From contig CAXIPT010000007.1 of NCBI GenBank assembly GCA_964030475.1, positions 674,253 to 738,252 of the forward strand: a stretch of 64,000 bases of DNA, read 5' to 3'. Numbering within the stretch: position 1 is the stretch's first letter; the number at the start of each line of letters is the position of its first letter. This stretch comes from Tethya wilhelma (lineage: Eukaryota > Porifera > Demospongiae > Tethyida > Tethyidae). This document shows, piece by piece, positions 49,504 to 64,000 of this stretch. The translations under genes were made by a program, and so were the position numbers. The notes beneath the pieces are model-generated. The model had not been told where the DNA came from. It searched no databases and saw nothing but the letters and a program-made list of their open reading frames with translations.

Positions 49504-50591
49504 TGAATATATGTATTTCCCATTATGTATTGTATCCTAATTATGTGTGTGGGTGAGTGGGAGCCGGTGATTAAATGAACTCGTGCATGCATTTATGTAT
49601 GAAGGGAAGGAAGCACGTGTAACATATATCTACAGGTTAGTACGGTCCATTGGGTGCATTGTGTGAGTGCATGCTCTGATAGCTGATAGGCATGGTGGGC
49701 AACCTGAGCTGTAAACAACCTCACACTGAGAGATATACAGGCTAGCTGCATGAAGAGTGGAGGCTATAATTAAATTTTATTTTTCTTTTTTGTTCATCAC
49801 TTTCCTTGGATTTTTTCCCCCTTTTTTGATGGAGTGTGTCAAACATTTATTTTTCTTCATTATTATAAATTATATTTATTTTATTATTATTATTATTATT
49901 AACATGCAACAAGATGGGCGTTGTCAGATGTAAACATGAAGCTATAATAATGATATTATTATAATAACAATGATAATGATCATAATTAGTAGGAGGGACA
50001 TTTTTATCGACCATTTTTGAATCTCTCTCCTTCTTAGGTCCTTGCCAAGCTGACATATGCTGAGTCGTGTGAGAGTAGCACCTACCAGCACTGTGCCAAG
50101 CTGTGAGTCACACACACAATCACACACTCTCCTAATAAGACATCTGCTACAAATTTCCCTACTCTCGTTCAATTTATACGCCCAAAGAACAAAACAAATT
50201 ACCTTACAGCAGGAAGGGAGGGGGAGAGAGAGAAAGGGAGAGAGAGAGAGAGTTGGGAAATATATATACGGTATACTGTATAGTGAGTAAATTTGACGAA
50301 TTATTCCGCAAATCGCCAAAAATCACCAAACAGTTCACGCACATGTAAACAATGCAGCGTGCAGAATTAAATTGCCAATCGTGCTAAAATGAGAATTCAC
50401 CAAATTTTAAGCCCACCAAATTTACTCGCTATATGGTATGATGCTTCATATGAAGTATTTACTGTATGTTGTCTATCTTCTATCGTAGGTTCTCTGAGCA
50501 CATGCAGCTATTCCATCCTGATCACGGTGAAGAGCTGCTGAAAGATTTCGGTCATCTCAAAGCAGTACAGCAACTAGCTGAAAATGGATGA
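44798..50591 (+). CDS. CASP: Golgin CASP (CUX1-family CASP), C-terminal part with TM anchor
   Basis: The exons are 44798-45099, 45447-45563, 45650-45796, then 47603-47683 and a near copy at 49314-49394, then 50038-50102 and 50489-50591. The coiled-coil part has LQTLQEQSTLVKQLESDL and LLPIVSSQRERFKQRNLELE. Next are ISVLQREVDSLRGDNIKLYEKIKFLQSY and SQYEARLDPFAAFGAKEKHR. LSGPDKATLVL joins GRFILSNKVARLVAFIYTIV, LHLLVFLV and LAKLTYAES. This is the Golgi tail-anchored end of CASP, a tether acting in retrograde Golgi traffic. The TM exon occurs twice, both in phase 0, on either side of an N at 47789. A protein with both would have a doubled TM segment, so one copy is probably an assembly duplicate. 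Upstream coiled coil is missing. Confidence 0.85.
45305..45446. repeat. Minisatellite in a CASP intron
   Basis: The units TGTATTCTCTTTGTATAC and CTTTGTATTTTCTC alternate four to five times, ending at the acceptor of exon 45447-45563. Confidence 0.8.
45594..45634 (+). repeat. (AC)n tract at a CASP acceptor
   Basis: AC repeat followed by TTCACACACTCACAG and exon 45650-45796. Confidence 0.92.
46077..47788. repeat. 1.7-kb repeat, copy 1 (contains a CASP TM exon)
   Basis: It starts AATTCTGTTTCATTGCTGCT and is repeated in direct orientation from 47790 with small differences. Inside, 46543-47245 is a tandem array of about four ~160-bp units with CTTCCTGTCATATGTGCAAA and AAGCTCATTAAAAACACT. Confidence 0.88.
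47790..49500. repeat. 1.7-kb repeat, copy 2 (contains the second CASP TM exon)
   Basis: Direct copy of 46077-47788, abutting it across a single N. Several indels and substitutions separate the copies, as expected for two haplotypes or a young tandem duplicate. Confidence 0.88.
50279..50434. mobile_element. MITE-like element, family 1, in a CASP intron
   Basis: Ends are TATAGTGAGTAAATTTG and CACCAAATTTACTCGCTATA. It shares ends and internal GAATTATTCCGCAAATCGCC-like sequence with 23917-24084. Confidence 0.7.
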
Positions 50592-51097
50592 TATTTGATT
50601 GGATCAACGTCTTTAGATTCCACGTCAAAAATCTTAAAATCATGCATATGTATAATTGTACGTATAGAAAAACTCTCCTTTTCTGATATATTTGTGATGA
50701 CATGCATTGCATTATGTATGTAGCCACCTATAATAATTATATTATTTCACGATCATTTTATGTGGTTTCATTGTCATGAGACAAAATGCTATATACAAAT
50801 TTTGCTACCAAAAATTTAATAAGATATTAATTATGTCACTGCTAGCAATATATATACAATAAATAAATAGTATAATAATATTATTATATATATAATAATA
50901 AGAAAATAAAATCAATAATCACATTGCACTGATATAATTTACCACTATAGCTGTTGATGTCTATATATGTCTATAGCCAATAGTTTGAGTTGGGAAGCAA
51001 TTACATGACATTCTATATGTGATGTGCACTTGCAAATGAAGAGATAAATACATGAAGTACTTTTATAGTGCATGCCACAAAATAGACACGATTAACA

Positions 51098-51141
<44 letters not shown>

Positions 51142-51533
51142 TACAGAAACCAAGGTACAAACAATCATTGACAAATCTGGCTATCTCACAACTGCACAAT
51201 TCCGATGCAATAAAACGATAACAGTTCTACTCACAAACAAGCACACACACACACAAACACACATATTATTCCACCGACACAAAAATGAGCTGGCTCTAAC
51301 AGAGAAACACATTTCACACCTGACCTTCTAAATGCTATANGATACAGAAACCAAGGCACAATCATTGACAAATCTGGCTATCTCACAACTGCACAATTCC
51401 GATGCAATAAAACGATAACAGTTCTACTCACAAACAAGCACGCACACACACACAAACACACATATTATTCCACAGACACAAAAATGAGCTGGCTCTAATA
51501 GAGAAACACATTTCACACCTGACCTTCTAAATG
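50592..51533. other. Convergent 3' spacer with a tandem copy
   Basis: No exon. It holds AT-rich sequence, an (AC)n tract (51100-51139) and a ~195-bp direct repeat, 51141-51339 and 51341-51537, separated by the N at 51340 (GATACAGAAACCAAGG to GACCTTCTAAATGCTATA). Confidence 0.75.
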
Positions 51534-52427
51534 CTATAGACCATTCACGGTCAAATTGGTCGTACCATTTATAGACAAAAGTTTTGTCTTGGATTGGTTC
51601 CTAGTGACGCTCTTATCAAGATGGACGCGATGTGACTGTACTTCAACTAATCGTCCTCCTTCTAGTGGAAAGACGGCCGTCAGCTTTCCACCGTAGACAC
51701 ATGCTGTATCCAAGCCCGTCGCAAATGGGTAAGACTGGTATGACCGCTTGGCATCGTGGCCGAAATAAACGTGACTGGGTCCCGGCCACTTGCTGGCCCA
51801 AGGCTCACTGTCTTCACCACTCTTCTTCCTGGGTAGCCATCTTGATGCTTCGGCATCGTATTTCACATCGCGCATGTGAATGAGGTTGGTGAGGTTTTGG
51901 TCGCATAAGTCCAGCCCAGGCACCAGGCCTGCATGAACCACGGTTATCTCCTTTGATGGTATGCTAATGCTGTATGGAAGTTCAAATGCCCATTTTAAGT
52001 CGTCTCGCGACAATTTGCTCAGCCAGGCAAAATTATCTGGTAGTGGGGTGCCAGTTTCACAGTATTTTTGCCACTCGAGTAGCGACACTTCATCGTGATT
52101 GCCTCGCACACAGTAAGCACCTGTTTTTCTCACCAGTTTTACCACTTCTGCACTCTTGGGGCCTTTGTTCATCAAGTCTCCGACGTAGATGACGCACATG
52201 TCTGTCTCTCTGGCGTTGCATTTCTCCAACAACTCCTCAAGTTCATCACAACATCCATGAATGTCACCTATGATGAGGATGTTTCTCTCTCTCAGCTCTT
52301 TCTCGGTGATGACTCGGTGTTTTACGGCTGGCAGAGGTAGCCCATAGGGACCTGTGTGACTCAGGACGCCGTTTGGATAGAAGTAACGGAGCAGAGATTG
52401 GAGCATACACCCCAGTGTGGCCACCAT
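51534..52427 (-). CDS. ApaH-like metallophosphatase, single exon, 297 aa
   Basis: This intronless frame has the full calcineurin-like phosphoesterase signature in order. NILIIGDIHGCCDELEELL gives GDxHG at about residues 53-57. VIYVGDLMNKGP gives GDxxxxGP, and YCVRGNHDEVSLL gives GNHD. ITVVHAGLVPG and VYFGHDA supply the metal-binding histidines. RGNHD followed by the HAG and GHD blocks fits the ApaH-like/PrpE branch, which cleaves diadenosine polyphosphates or mRNA caps in some eukaryotes. Which substrate applies here is unknown. There is no clear targeting signal, though the N-terminus is hydrophobic (MVATLGCMLQSLLRYF). Its start is 251 bp from the divergent SH2B first exon, so a shared promoter is plausible. 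Confidence 0.85.
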   Translation of the reverse strand: MVATLGCMLQSLLRYFYPNGVLSHTGPYGLPLPAVKHRVITEKELRERNILIIGDIHGCCDELEELLEKCNARETDMCVIYVGDLMNKGPKSAEVVKLVRKTGAYCVRGNHDEVSLLEWQKYCETGTPLPDNFAWLSKLSRDDLKWAFELPYSISIPSKEITVVHAGLVPGLDLCDQNLTNLIHMRDVKYDAEASRWLPRKKSGEDSEPWASKWPGPSHVYFGHDAKRSYQSYPFATGLDTACVYGGKLTAVFPLEGGRLVEVQSHRVHLDKSVTRNQSKTKLLSINGTTNLTVNGL

Positions 52428-52678
52428 TTTCTGGGTTGGACACCTCGCGGTTTAATCGAATTAAAAAACGATTGATCCAATTATCGTAAACAGGAAGTAA
52501 AATTTCGCTGAATGTCTATTAGCGCTTTCCATGTGAGGAGGATCATTAGTAGGCCAAGTAGCTGTAACATGAACAAATCGCTACTGTTCTCAAGTGTGTA
52601 CTGACGTTGAATTTCAAACAACGGGTCGCCTGATTTTACAGCTGCTGCTAAATTTTGGTGAACGTTCCTACAAAGACT

Positions 52679-53296
52679 ATGGTGAGCAGAAACACCACTG
52701 GTAGTGGCAGAGCGAATGGAGGCATCAGTGCAGTGCGGTCCTGGGAAAGTTTTTGCAGAGAAGAAGCTAGAGAGGCTGCCTTGGCTTTCTTGGACAGAGT
52801 GAGACGCTACAAGAGTAGAAACGTCGGCGCTAGAGACGTCCACGATAGTACTTTCACAAACGAATTTTCAGCTGCTTTTCTGGAAGAGTCGTCCATGCTA
52901 ATGGCCAACAACAGCGACGAGAACAGGAGCCAGCCTAACTCCAATGGCTACACCAGCGTGCTGGTACGTAGCATGCCCACCCCGGTCCTCACGCACGAAG
53001 CCAGCTCCACCAGTATCAAGAGCACGGGCAGCAGCAGCAGTAGTGGAAGAAGCTCCAAACCATGGTGGAACAATCTCTTCAAATGGCCCAAAGGAAGGAG
53101 GGAGAGAAGGTCAGGTAACTCAAACTCGACTTCTGGGCGCAGTGCTCGAGCTGTGAGTCCACCAAGAAAGGTTATTGTGAAAGAAGGAACAGTCCAGCTG
53201 CTTGACTTCAGTGATGCATTGAATTGGAGCCAGTGTAAACTGGTCTTGTCCGAGTCACAGGGAAATCCTCAAGTTGAAGTTTTCAGTCCACCCAAG
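52679..53296 (+). CDS. SH2B: SH2B-family adaptor, first exon (dimerisation domain and start of PH)
   Basis: A 206-codon exon ends CCCAAG|GTATGTG in phase 0. Residues 20-45 (SWESFCREEAREAALAFLDR then VRRYKSRN) match the phenylalanine-zipper dimerisation domain of SH2B1/APS/LNK. Residues 100-150 are a Ser-rich linker with SSSSSGRSSKPWWNNLFKWP. From about 170, VIVKEGTVQLLDFSDALNW then CKLVLSESQGNPQVEVFSPP is the first half of the PH domain. The rest of the PH domain is absent. The SH2 half lies at 27628-30246, more than 22 kb away and upstream on the same strand. The two pieces are almost certainly one gene, separated by misordered contigs. Confidence 0.85.
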
Positions 53297-53313
53297 GTAT
53301 GTGCGTGCATGCA

Positions 53314-53350
<37 letters not shown>

Positions 53351-54036
53351 ACATGTGTGTGTGTGTGTGTGTGTGTATGTGTGCGTGTGTGTGCGCATGT
53401 GTCATTGTGACTGCGTGAATCATCAACTGTTGGTTTAAGCACTACATGAATACAATTAGCATCAATAATCGACTCAGCCTCATGTTTAAATGCTCAATAC
53501 CCTTTTAACTGTCTCCACTGGACCGTCCATCAAAAGAAATTAGCAACTGTAGCAACCACTATTGTTTTATCGACTAACCGACCTGTAACCTTCCTGAGAC
53601 ATAATCGCCTCAAAGCAAACTGTTTACACGACACATATCCCTTGAGGTGAGTGTAAACGACGACAAATACTTCGCTCGTTAGTGTAGAGAGCTGGTAATG
53701 CGAGGAATTAGCAATTGTCAGTCATTAGCAACATTCATCGACACATGTTGAGCGTATTCACGAGCAGAGAGACGACCGAGACGCAGCTCGTTTCTATGTT
53801 CCTATTGTTGTTTTGGAGTATCCGTTTTCATTGCTTGCTGAAGGGGAAGTGCACAGTTGCACTGTGTGATGTTAAAGTTCACCCTGTTTGTAGTTCTGTT
53901 GATGATGATGGGTAGTTTCAGTGAGGGTGATATCACTGGGAAGATTTCCTGTGTTTTTGTTTGAAGGTTTGACTCCCAAAGATTCTTAGACAATTTATGT
54001 GACCTCCCCTCCCCCCATCTCTCTCTCTCTCTCTCN
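53297..54036. repeat. SH2B intron start with GT tracts; copy of 41337-42004
   Basis: The donor GTATGTGCGTG runs into (GT)n to about 53390. From 53369 it agrees with 41337-42004. It ends in a CT run at the N (54037). Confidence 0.88.
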
Positions 54037-54037
54037 T

Positions 54038-55310
54038 GTGGTCTCCCTTGTCTCCCTGGTCTCCTTACGTCTCCCTGGTCTCCCTGGTCTCCCTGGTCTC
54101 CCTGGTCTCCCTGGTCTCCTTACGTCTCCCTGTCTCCCTGTCTCCCTGTCTCCCTGTCTCCCTGTCTCCCTGTCTCTATGTCTCCCTGGTCTCTGTGGTC
54201 TCCCTTGTCTCCCTGGTCTTCTTATGTCTCCCTGGTCTCCCTGGTCTCCCTGGTCTCCCTGGTCTCCCTGGTCTCCCTGGTCTCCCTGGTCTCCTAATGT
54301 CTCCCTGTCTCCCTGTCTCCCAGTCTCTATGTCTCCCTGGTCTCTGTGGTCTCCCTTGTCTCCCTGGTCTCCTTACATCTCCCTGTCTCCCTGGTCTCCC
54401 GGTCTCCCTGGTCTCCCTGGTCTCCCTGGTCTCCCTGGTCTCCCTGGTCTCCTTACGTCTCCCTGTCTCCCTGGTCTCCCTGGTCTCCTTACGTCTCCCG
54501 GTCTCCCAGTCTCTATGTCTCCCTGGTCTCTGTGGTCTCCCTTGTCTCCCTGGTCTCCTTAAGTCTCCCAGTCTCCCTGGTCCCCTATGTCTCCCTGGTC
54601 TCCTTACGTCTCCCTGTCTCCCTGGTCTCCCTGGTCTCCTTACGTCTCCCTGGTCTCCCTGGTCTCCCTGGTCTCCCTGTCTCTTACGTCTCCCGGTCTC
54701 CCTGGTCTCTGTTGTCTCCCTGGTCTCCTTAAGTCTCCCAGTCTCTCTGTCTCTTATGGCTCCCTTGTCTCCTTGGTCTCACTGTCTCTTACGTCTCTCT
54801 GTCTCCCTGGTCTCCCTGGTCTCCTAATGTCTCCCTGTCTCCCAGTCTCTTATGTCTCCCTGTCTCTTACGTCTCCCGGTCTCCCTGGTCTCTGTTGTCT
54901 CCCTGGTCTCCCTGGTCTCCTTACGTTTCCCTGTCTCTTACGTCTCCTTAGTCTCCCTGGTCTCTCTGGTCTCTTATGTCTCCCCGGTCTCCCTGATCTC
55001 CCTGGTGTGCATTGCACACTAGTACCCTTATGTCTCCCTGGTCCCCTTATGTCTCCCTGTCTCTTACGTCTCCTTAGTCTCCCTGGTCTCTCTGGTCTCT
55101 TATGTCTCCCCGGTCTCCCTGATCTCCCTGTCTCTTATGTCTCCCTGGTACCCTTATGTCTCCCTGGTCCCCTTATGTCTCCCTGTCTCTTATGTCTCCC
55201 TGGTCCCCTTAGGTCTCCCTGTCTCCTGGTCTCGAGCTCCCTGGTCTCTTGTTCTCCTATGCATGTCTCCCTGGTCTCCTGCTCTCCTTTGTCTCCCGGA
55301 ATGGGTAAAC
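54038..55310. repeat. Minisatellite of CTCCCTGGT-type units (1.27 kb)
   Basis: Units GTCTCCCTG and GTCTCCCTG-G repeat well over 100 times with higher-order blocks (TTACGTCTCCC, CTTATGTCTCCC, CCTGGTCTCTGTGG). Open frames of up to about 260 codons in several frames are by-products of the repeat. Confidence 0.95.
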
Positions 55311-55365
55311 ATCATTAGCATAACTATAGATTGAGCATATGAAAGCAAACAACCTACTCAGGCGT

Positions 55366-55556
55366 GGGAGACAGGGAGACAGGGAGACAGGGAGACATTA
55401 GGAGACCAGGGATACCAGGGAGACCAGGGAGACCAGGGAGACCAGGGAGACCAGGGAGACGTAAGAGACAGGGAGACAACCAGGGAGACATAGGAGACCA
55501 GGGAGACAGGGAGACATAGGAGACATGGAGATAGGGAGACAGGGAGAGACCAGGGA
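55366..55556. repeat. Same minisatellite in opposite orientation
   Basis: AGGGAGACAGGGAGACC-type units, the complement of 54038-55310, start about 55 bp after that array ends. Confidence 0.93.
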
Positions 55557-57310
55557 AAAAACCCTCCTACATGCATGCATGATAATAGCTGAGTCAGCAT
55601 ATTTTGTGATTCTTAAATGGGGAAACAACCAATATTAGAATGGCACTATAATTGGAAAAAAGTACAGTATTAAATTTGAAATTACAAAATACGGCAGTCC
55701 CAACATTCTGTGATTACACCTGGAATTCAAAACGTAGCCTACAATTACCATGTCTTGCAAAGCCAGCTCCCGGATCGAGAGAGTCTGGTTTCATGGCTAT
55801 AAGTATATGTTAGAACATGCCTACTAGGGCGTTATCGGAAATGCATGAAGTAATATTGAGTAAACCCGAGGGCGAAGCCCAAGGGTTTACCAATATTACC
55901 AAGTGTATTTCGATAATGCCCGTCAGTAGGCATGTTCTAAAATGCTTGTATCCCAGCGCTTAGACTTATCGCTAGTTTCTTACCACTTTTGAGCTGTTCG
56001 AGAGCAGTTTTGTCTTGAGCAGTTTTGTCTTGAGCAAGAGTTTTAGTCAAACTAGAGTCTAATAATCACACTTGAATTAGAGAAAAATATTATCTAAAGG
56101 GGAAAGCATTGAACACTATAGTGTCCTCTTAAAGTCTTCTGAAGTTTGTTTGAAGCACTGGAGTAGCTTTTCAGAGTCTTGAACGGCACCCATGCAGGGT
56201 AATATGAAGGGAAAAACCAAAGGAAATATGAATATTGCCCTCGGTTTACCCCTTGCTCATGTTTCTTCATGTTATATATACATCTTGAAATAAATGTGTT
56301 AATAGTATGGCTTCCCGGGATACAACATGTAGTGTGCATTCATTAAAAGTAAGACAAAAAAAACAACAACAGTGTTTTCTAGACTAAAGAAGAAGAAAAA
56401 CTAACCTTTGACTCCTAGCTTAGTGAAGTGAAGTAGTCATCCTAGATACAAAAGACGGCAAATCGATATCTACACAATCAGATTACAGAATGATTTATTA
56501 GTTAATTGCTGTTTCTGGATTTGGGAGCACTGGCTTCACAAGACTACAGTTATCAGACATCCCCCCCCCCCTTGAACATCAGGCCCACGAGACTAATCCC
56601 ACTGCTGGCATGTATCTCAAATTGGCTGCTACTTCATACTTTTGTTGTCAATCAATAATAATTATTGTTACTTGACAAGTGCATGGCATCATTCACATCA
56701 TTATAACATACTTTATTTCTTAAATTGAAAGTAATTATACGGCCAACTGCAATCGAATCATAGTTATTTTTAGGCAGCCCTATTAAAGAAACATACATGC
56801 CGTACTACTCTTCGTCGTTACTAGCAGTAGGGTAATTCCATACCAAACCAACACGCAAAAATGACACACCCTTCAGATTCAAACCAAACTCAGGTCACGG
56901 GTTCAATATCATGAACTTATCAAGTGGTCAAAATTTTGGCACCATATGTTGTATGGTTTCCACAAAACGCCTGCTTGAAAATTGAAATTTTTGGCCAATA
57001 TTTGCCTACCAGTTAACACTTTAATAATCATTACTCTTTATTNGTCCATGTCTCTCTCATCTGTCCTGTAAGTTCATCCAAAACTAACAGTATTTATGTT
57101 GAAACTTGCTTATACATGTAGATAGTACATGGGTGTGTGTGAGTAGGAGTAAGAATGGGGGTGTGGGTATGTGAATGTGTGTGGGTGTGGGGTGTGGGGG
57201 TGTGAATGTATGTGGGTGTGGGTGTGTCTTAATGGTATGTTTTGAATTTAAAATTATAGTTCCGTTTTTTTGTGTTTGAAAGTTTATGTAGGAGTATGTG
57301 ACTTTAATTC
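55557..57310. other. Non-coding region up to the WD40 gene
   Basis: No exon seen. It contains a foldback element (55811-55939), an N at 57043 and a GTGTGGG-rich stretch at 57130-57225. Confidence 0.5.
55811..55939. mobile_element. Foldback element with CCGAGGGCGA-AGCCC core
   Basis: The arms TAGAACATGCCTACTAGGGC and GTAGGCATGTTCTA, with nested GTAATATTGAGTAAACCC / GGGTTTACCAATATTAC, flank CCGAGGGCGAAGCCCAAGG. The central motif is shared with 42797-42922, although the arms differ. Confidence 0.8.
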
Positions 57311-63452
<6,142 letters not shown>

Positions 63453-63648
63453 ACTCAAAAACTCAACAACTATCTTTTTCTCAGTGATAAATAAAAATAA
63501 TAATAATTACATTAAAATCTAATGCAAACCCAGAAAGTTCACACATGAATTGAATTTTGATACAGAGAGAAAGAGGAGAAAATATATATATAATTAGAGA
63601 GTTTAAGATACTGAAGTTAATTGACTACATGCTGTTACTATAGTGATG

Positions 63649-64000
63649 TCAAACAGGCAGAAGGGAGTATTTACTGACTTGATGGTAGCCTCTCTTTGAG
63701 CCAGGAGTGGCGGTTGATGAGCTAGCTTCATTGAATGGACCTTTCCACATAGTGGACAGGTCACCCTGCATGCATGTATGCACGATGGGAGATTACTGAG
63801 ATAGTATACTGAATACGCAATAGTTTACTGACTATTTTGATAGTTTACTGACAGTATACTGATGGTATACTGACATGCATCTGTTCACCTGTAGAGAGGC
63901 TTTGATGAAGAGAGGTATCAACACACCTGGCACCAGATAGAGGAGGGCTGGTTGGGCTGCCCTGTACCACTCTGAGATTAATGTCGCTATCAGCAGACCT
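63649..64000 (-). CDS. SPPL3: SPPL3-type intramembrane aspartyl protease, last two exons
   Basis: The exons are 64000 (window edge)-63889 and 63765-63649. The first encodes GLLIATLISEW then QPALLYLVPGVLIPLFIKA. PAL is the conserved motif of the presenilin/SPP family that completes the active site. The final exon begins GDLSTMWKGPF then NEASSSTATPGSKRG. GDL-xx-MW-xxPF plus a Ser run is the SPPL3 pattern rather than SPP or SPPL2. SPPL3 cleaves type II Golgi glycosyltransferases and so tunes glycosylation. The catalytic Asp residues lie beyond the window. The tail (YHQVSKYSLLPV) is a little longer than I recall for vertebrate SPPL3. It is convergent with the WD40 gene, 196 bp apart. Confidence 0.82.

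Noticed and set aside
52655..52678. An upstream start for SH2B (MVNVPTKT...)
   Set aside because: It needs a TTG start. The ATG at 52679 begins a run that fits the family, so the shorter protein is preferred.
53999..55334. Several overlapping frames of 65-259 codons with LPGLPG/SPWSPW repeats, some collagen-like
   Set aside because: All three frames are open at once because the DNA is a CTCCCTGGT minisatellite. The collagen-like Gly spacing is a by-product.

Overview
The window is eukaryotic and animal-like. Genes are split into many short exons with small introns (often 60-400 bp) and GT-AG splice sites. The families are metazoan: neuroglobin-like globin, SANBR/KIAA1841, XNDC1-like, SRCR, Ig/FN3 receptor, PNLDC1, SH2B adaptor, SZT2, CASP and SPPL3. 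The AT-rich, microsatellite-rich DNA and the expanded SRCR and Ig receptors suggest a compact invertebrate genome, possibly a sponge. That placement is inference; no marker in the window proves it.

Layout. 485-2307 (-) globin; 2574-3377 (+) UPF0669/C6orf120-like secreted protein; 3487-8499 (+) SANBR; 8768-10500 (-) XNDC1-like DNA-repair protein, copy 1; 10895-12757 (+) SRCR gene A, broken at its 3' end; 13400-14798 (+) MULE transposase plus Ulp1-like protease; 14769-17079 a second copy of the SANBR tail and the whole XNDC1-like gene; 17580-20012 (-) and 20240-22133 (+) a head-to-head pair of small membrane receptors; 23384-26185 (+) SRCR gene B; 26389-26935 (+) N-terminal exons of PNLDC1; 27628-30246 (+) C-terminal part of an SH2B adaptor; 30849-32674 (-) C-terminal exons of PNLDC1; 33113-34132 (-) beta-helix protein; 34053-39713 (-) C-terminal part of SZT2; 39728-43065 repeats; 43066-43849 (+) Crypton-like recombinase, cut off; 44798-50591 (+) C-terminal part of golgin CASP; 51534-52427 (-) ApaH-like phosphatase; 52679-53296 (+) first exon of SH2B; 53297-57310 repeats and a 9-bp minisatellite; 57311-63452 (+) WD40/HEAT protein; 63649-64000 (-) last exons of SPPL3.

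Two kinds of structure stand out. The first is biological. A 2.3-2.4 kb segment holding a DNA-repair gene was duplicated into the protease domain of a transposon gene. Receptor genes are built from phase-1 exon modules. Several families of foldback and TIR elements are present. Dinucleotide repeats sit next to splice sites with a strand-specific polarity. The second looks technical. Eleven single N bases mark joins, and sequence is repeated, inverted or out of order around several of them: SH2B and PNLDC1 are each split into distant pieces, and one CASP exon is doubled. Gene order across those N positions should not be trusted without long reads.
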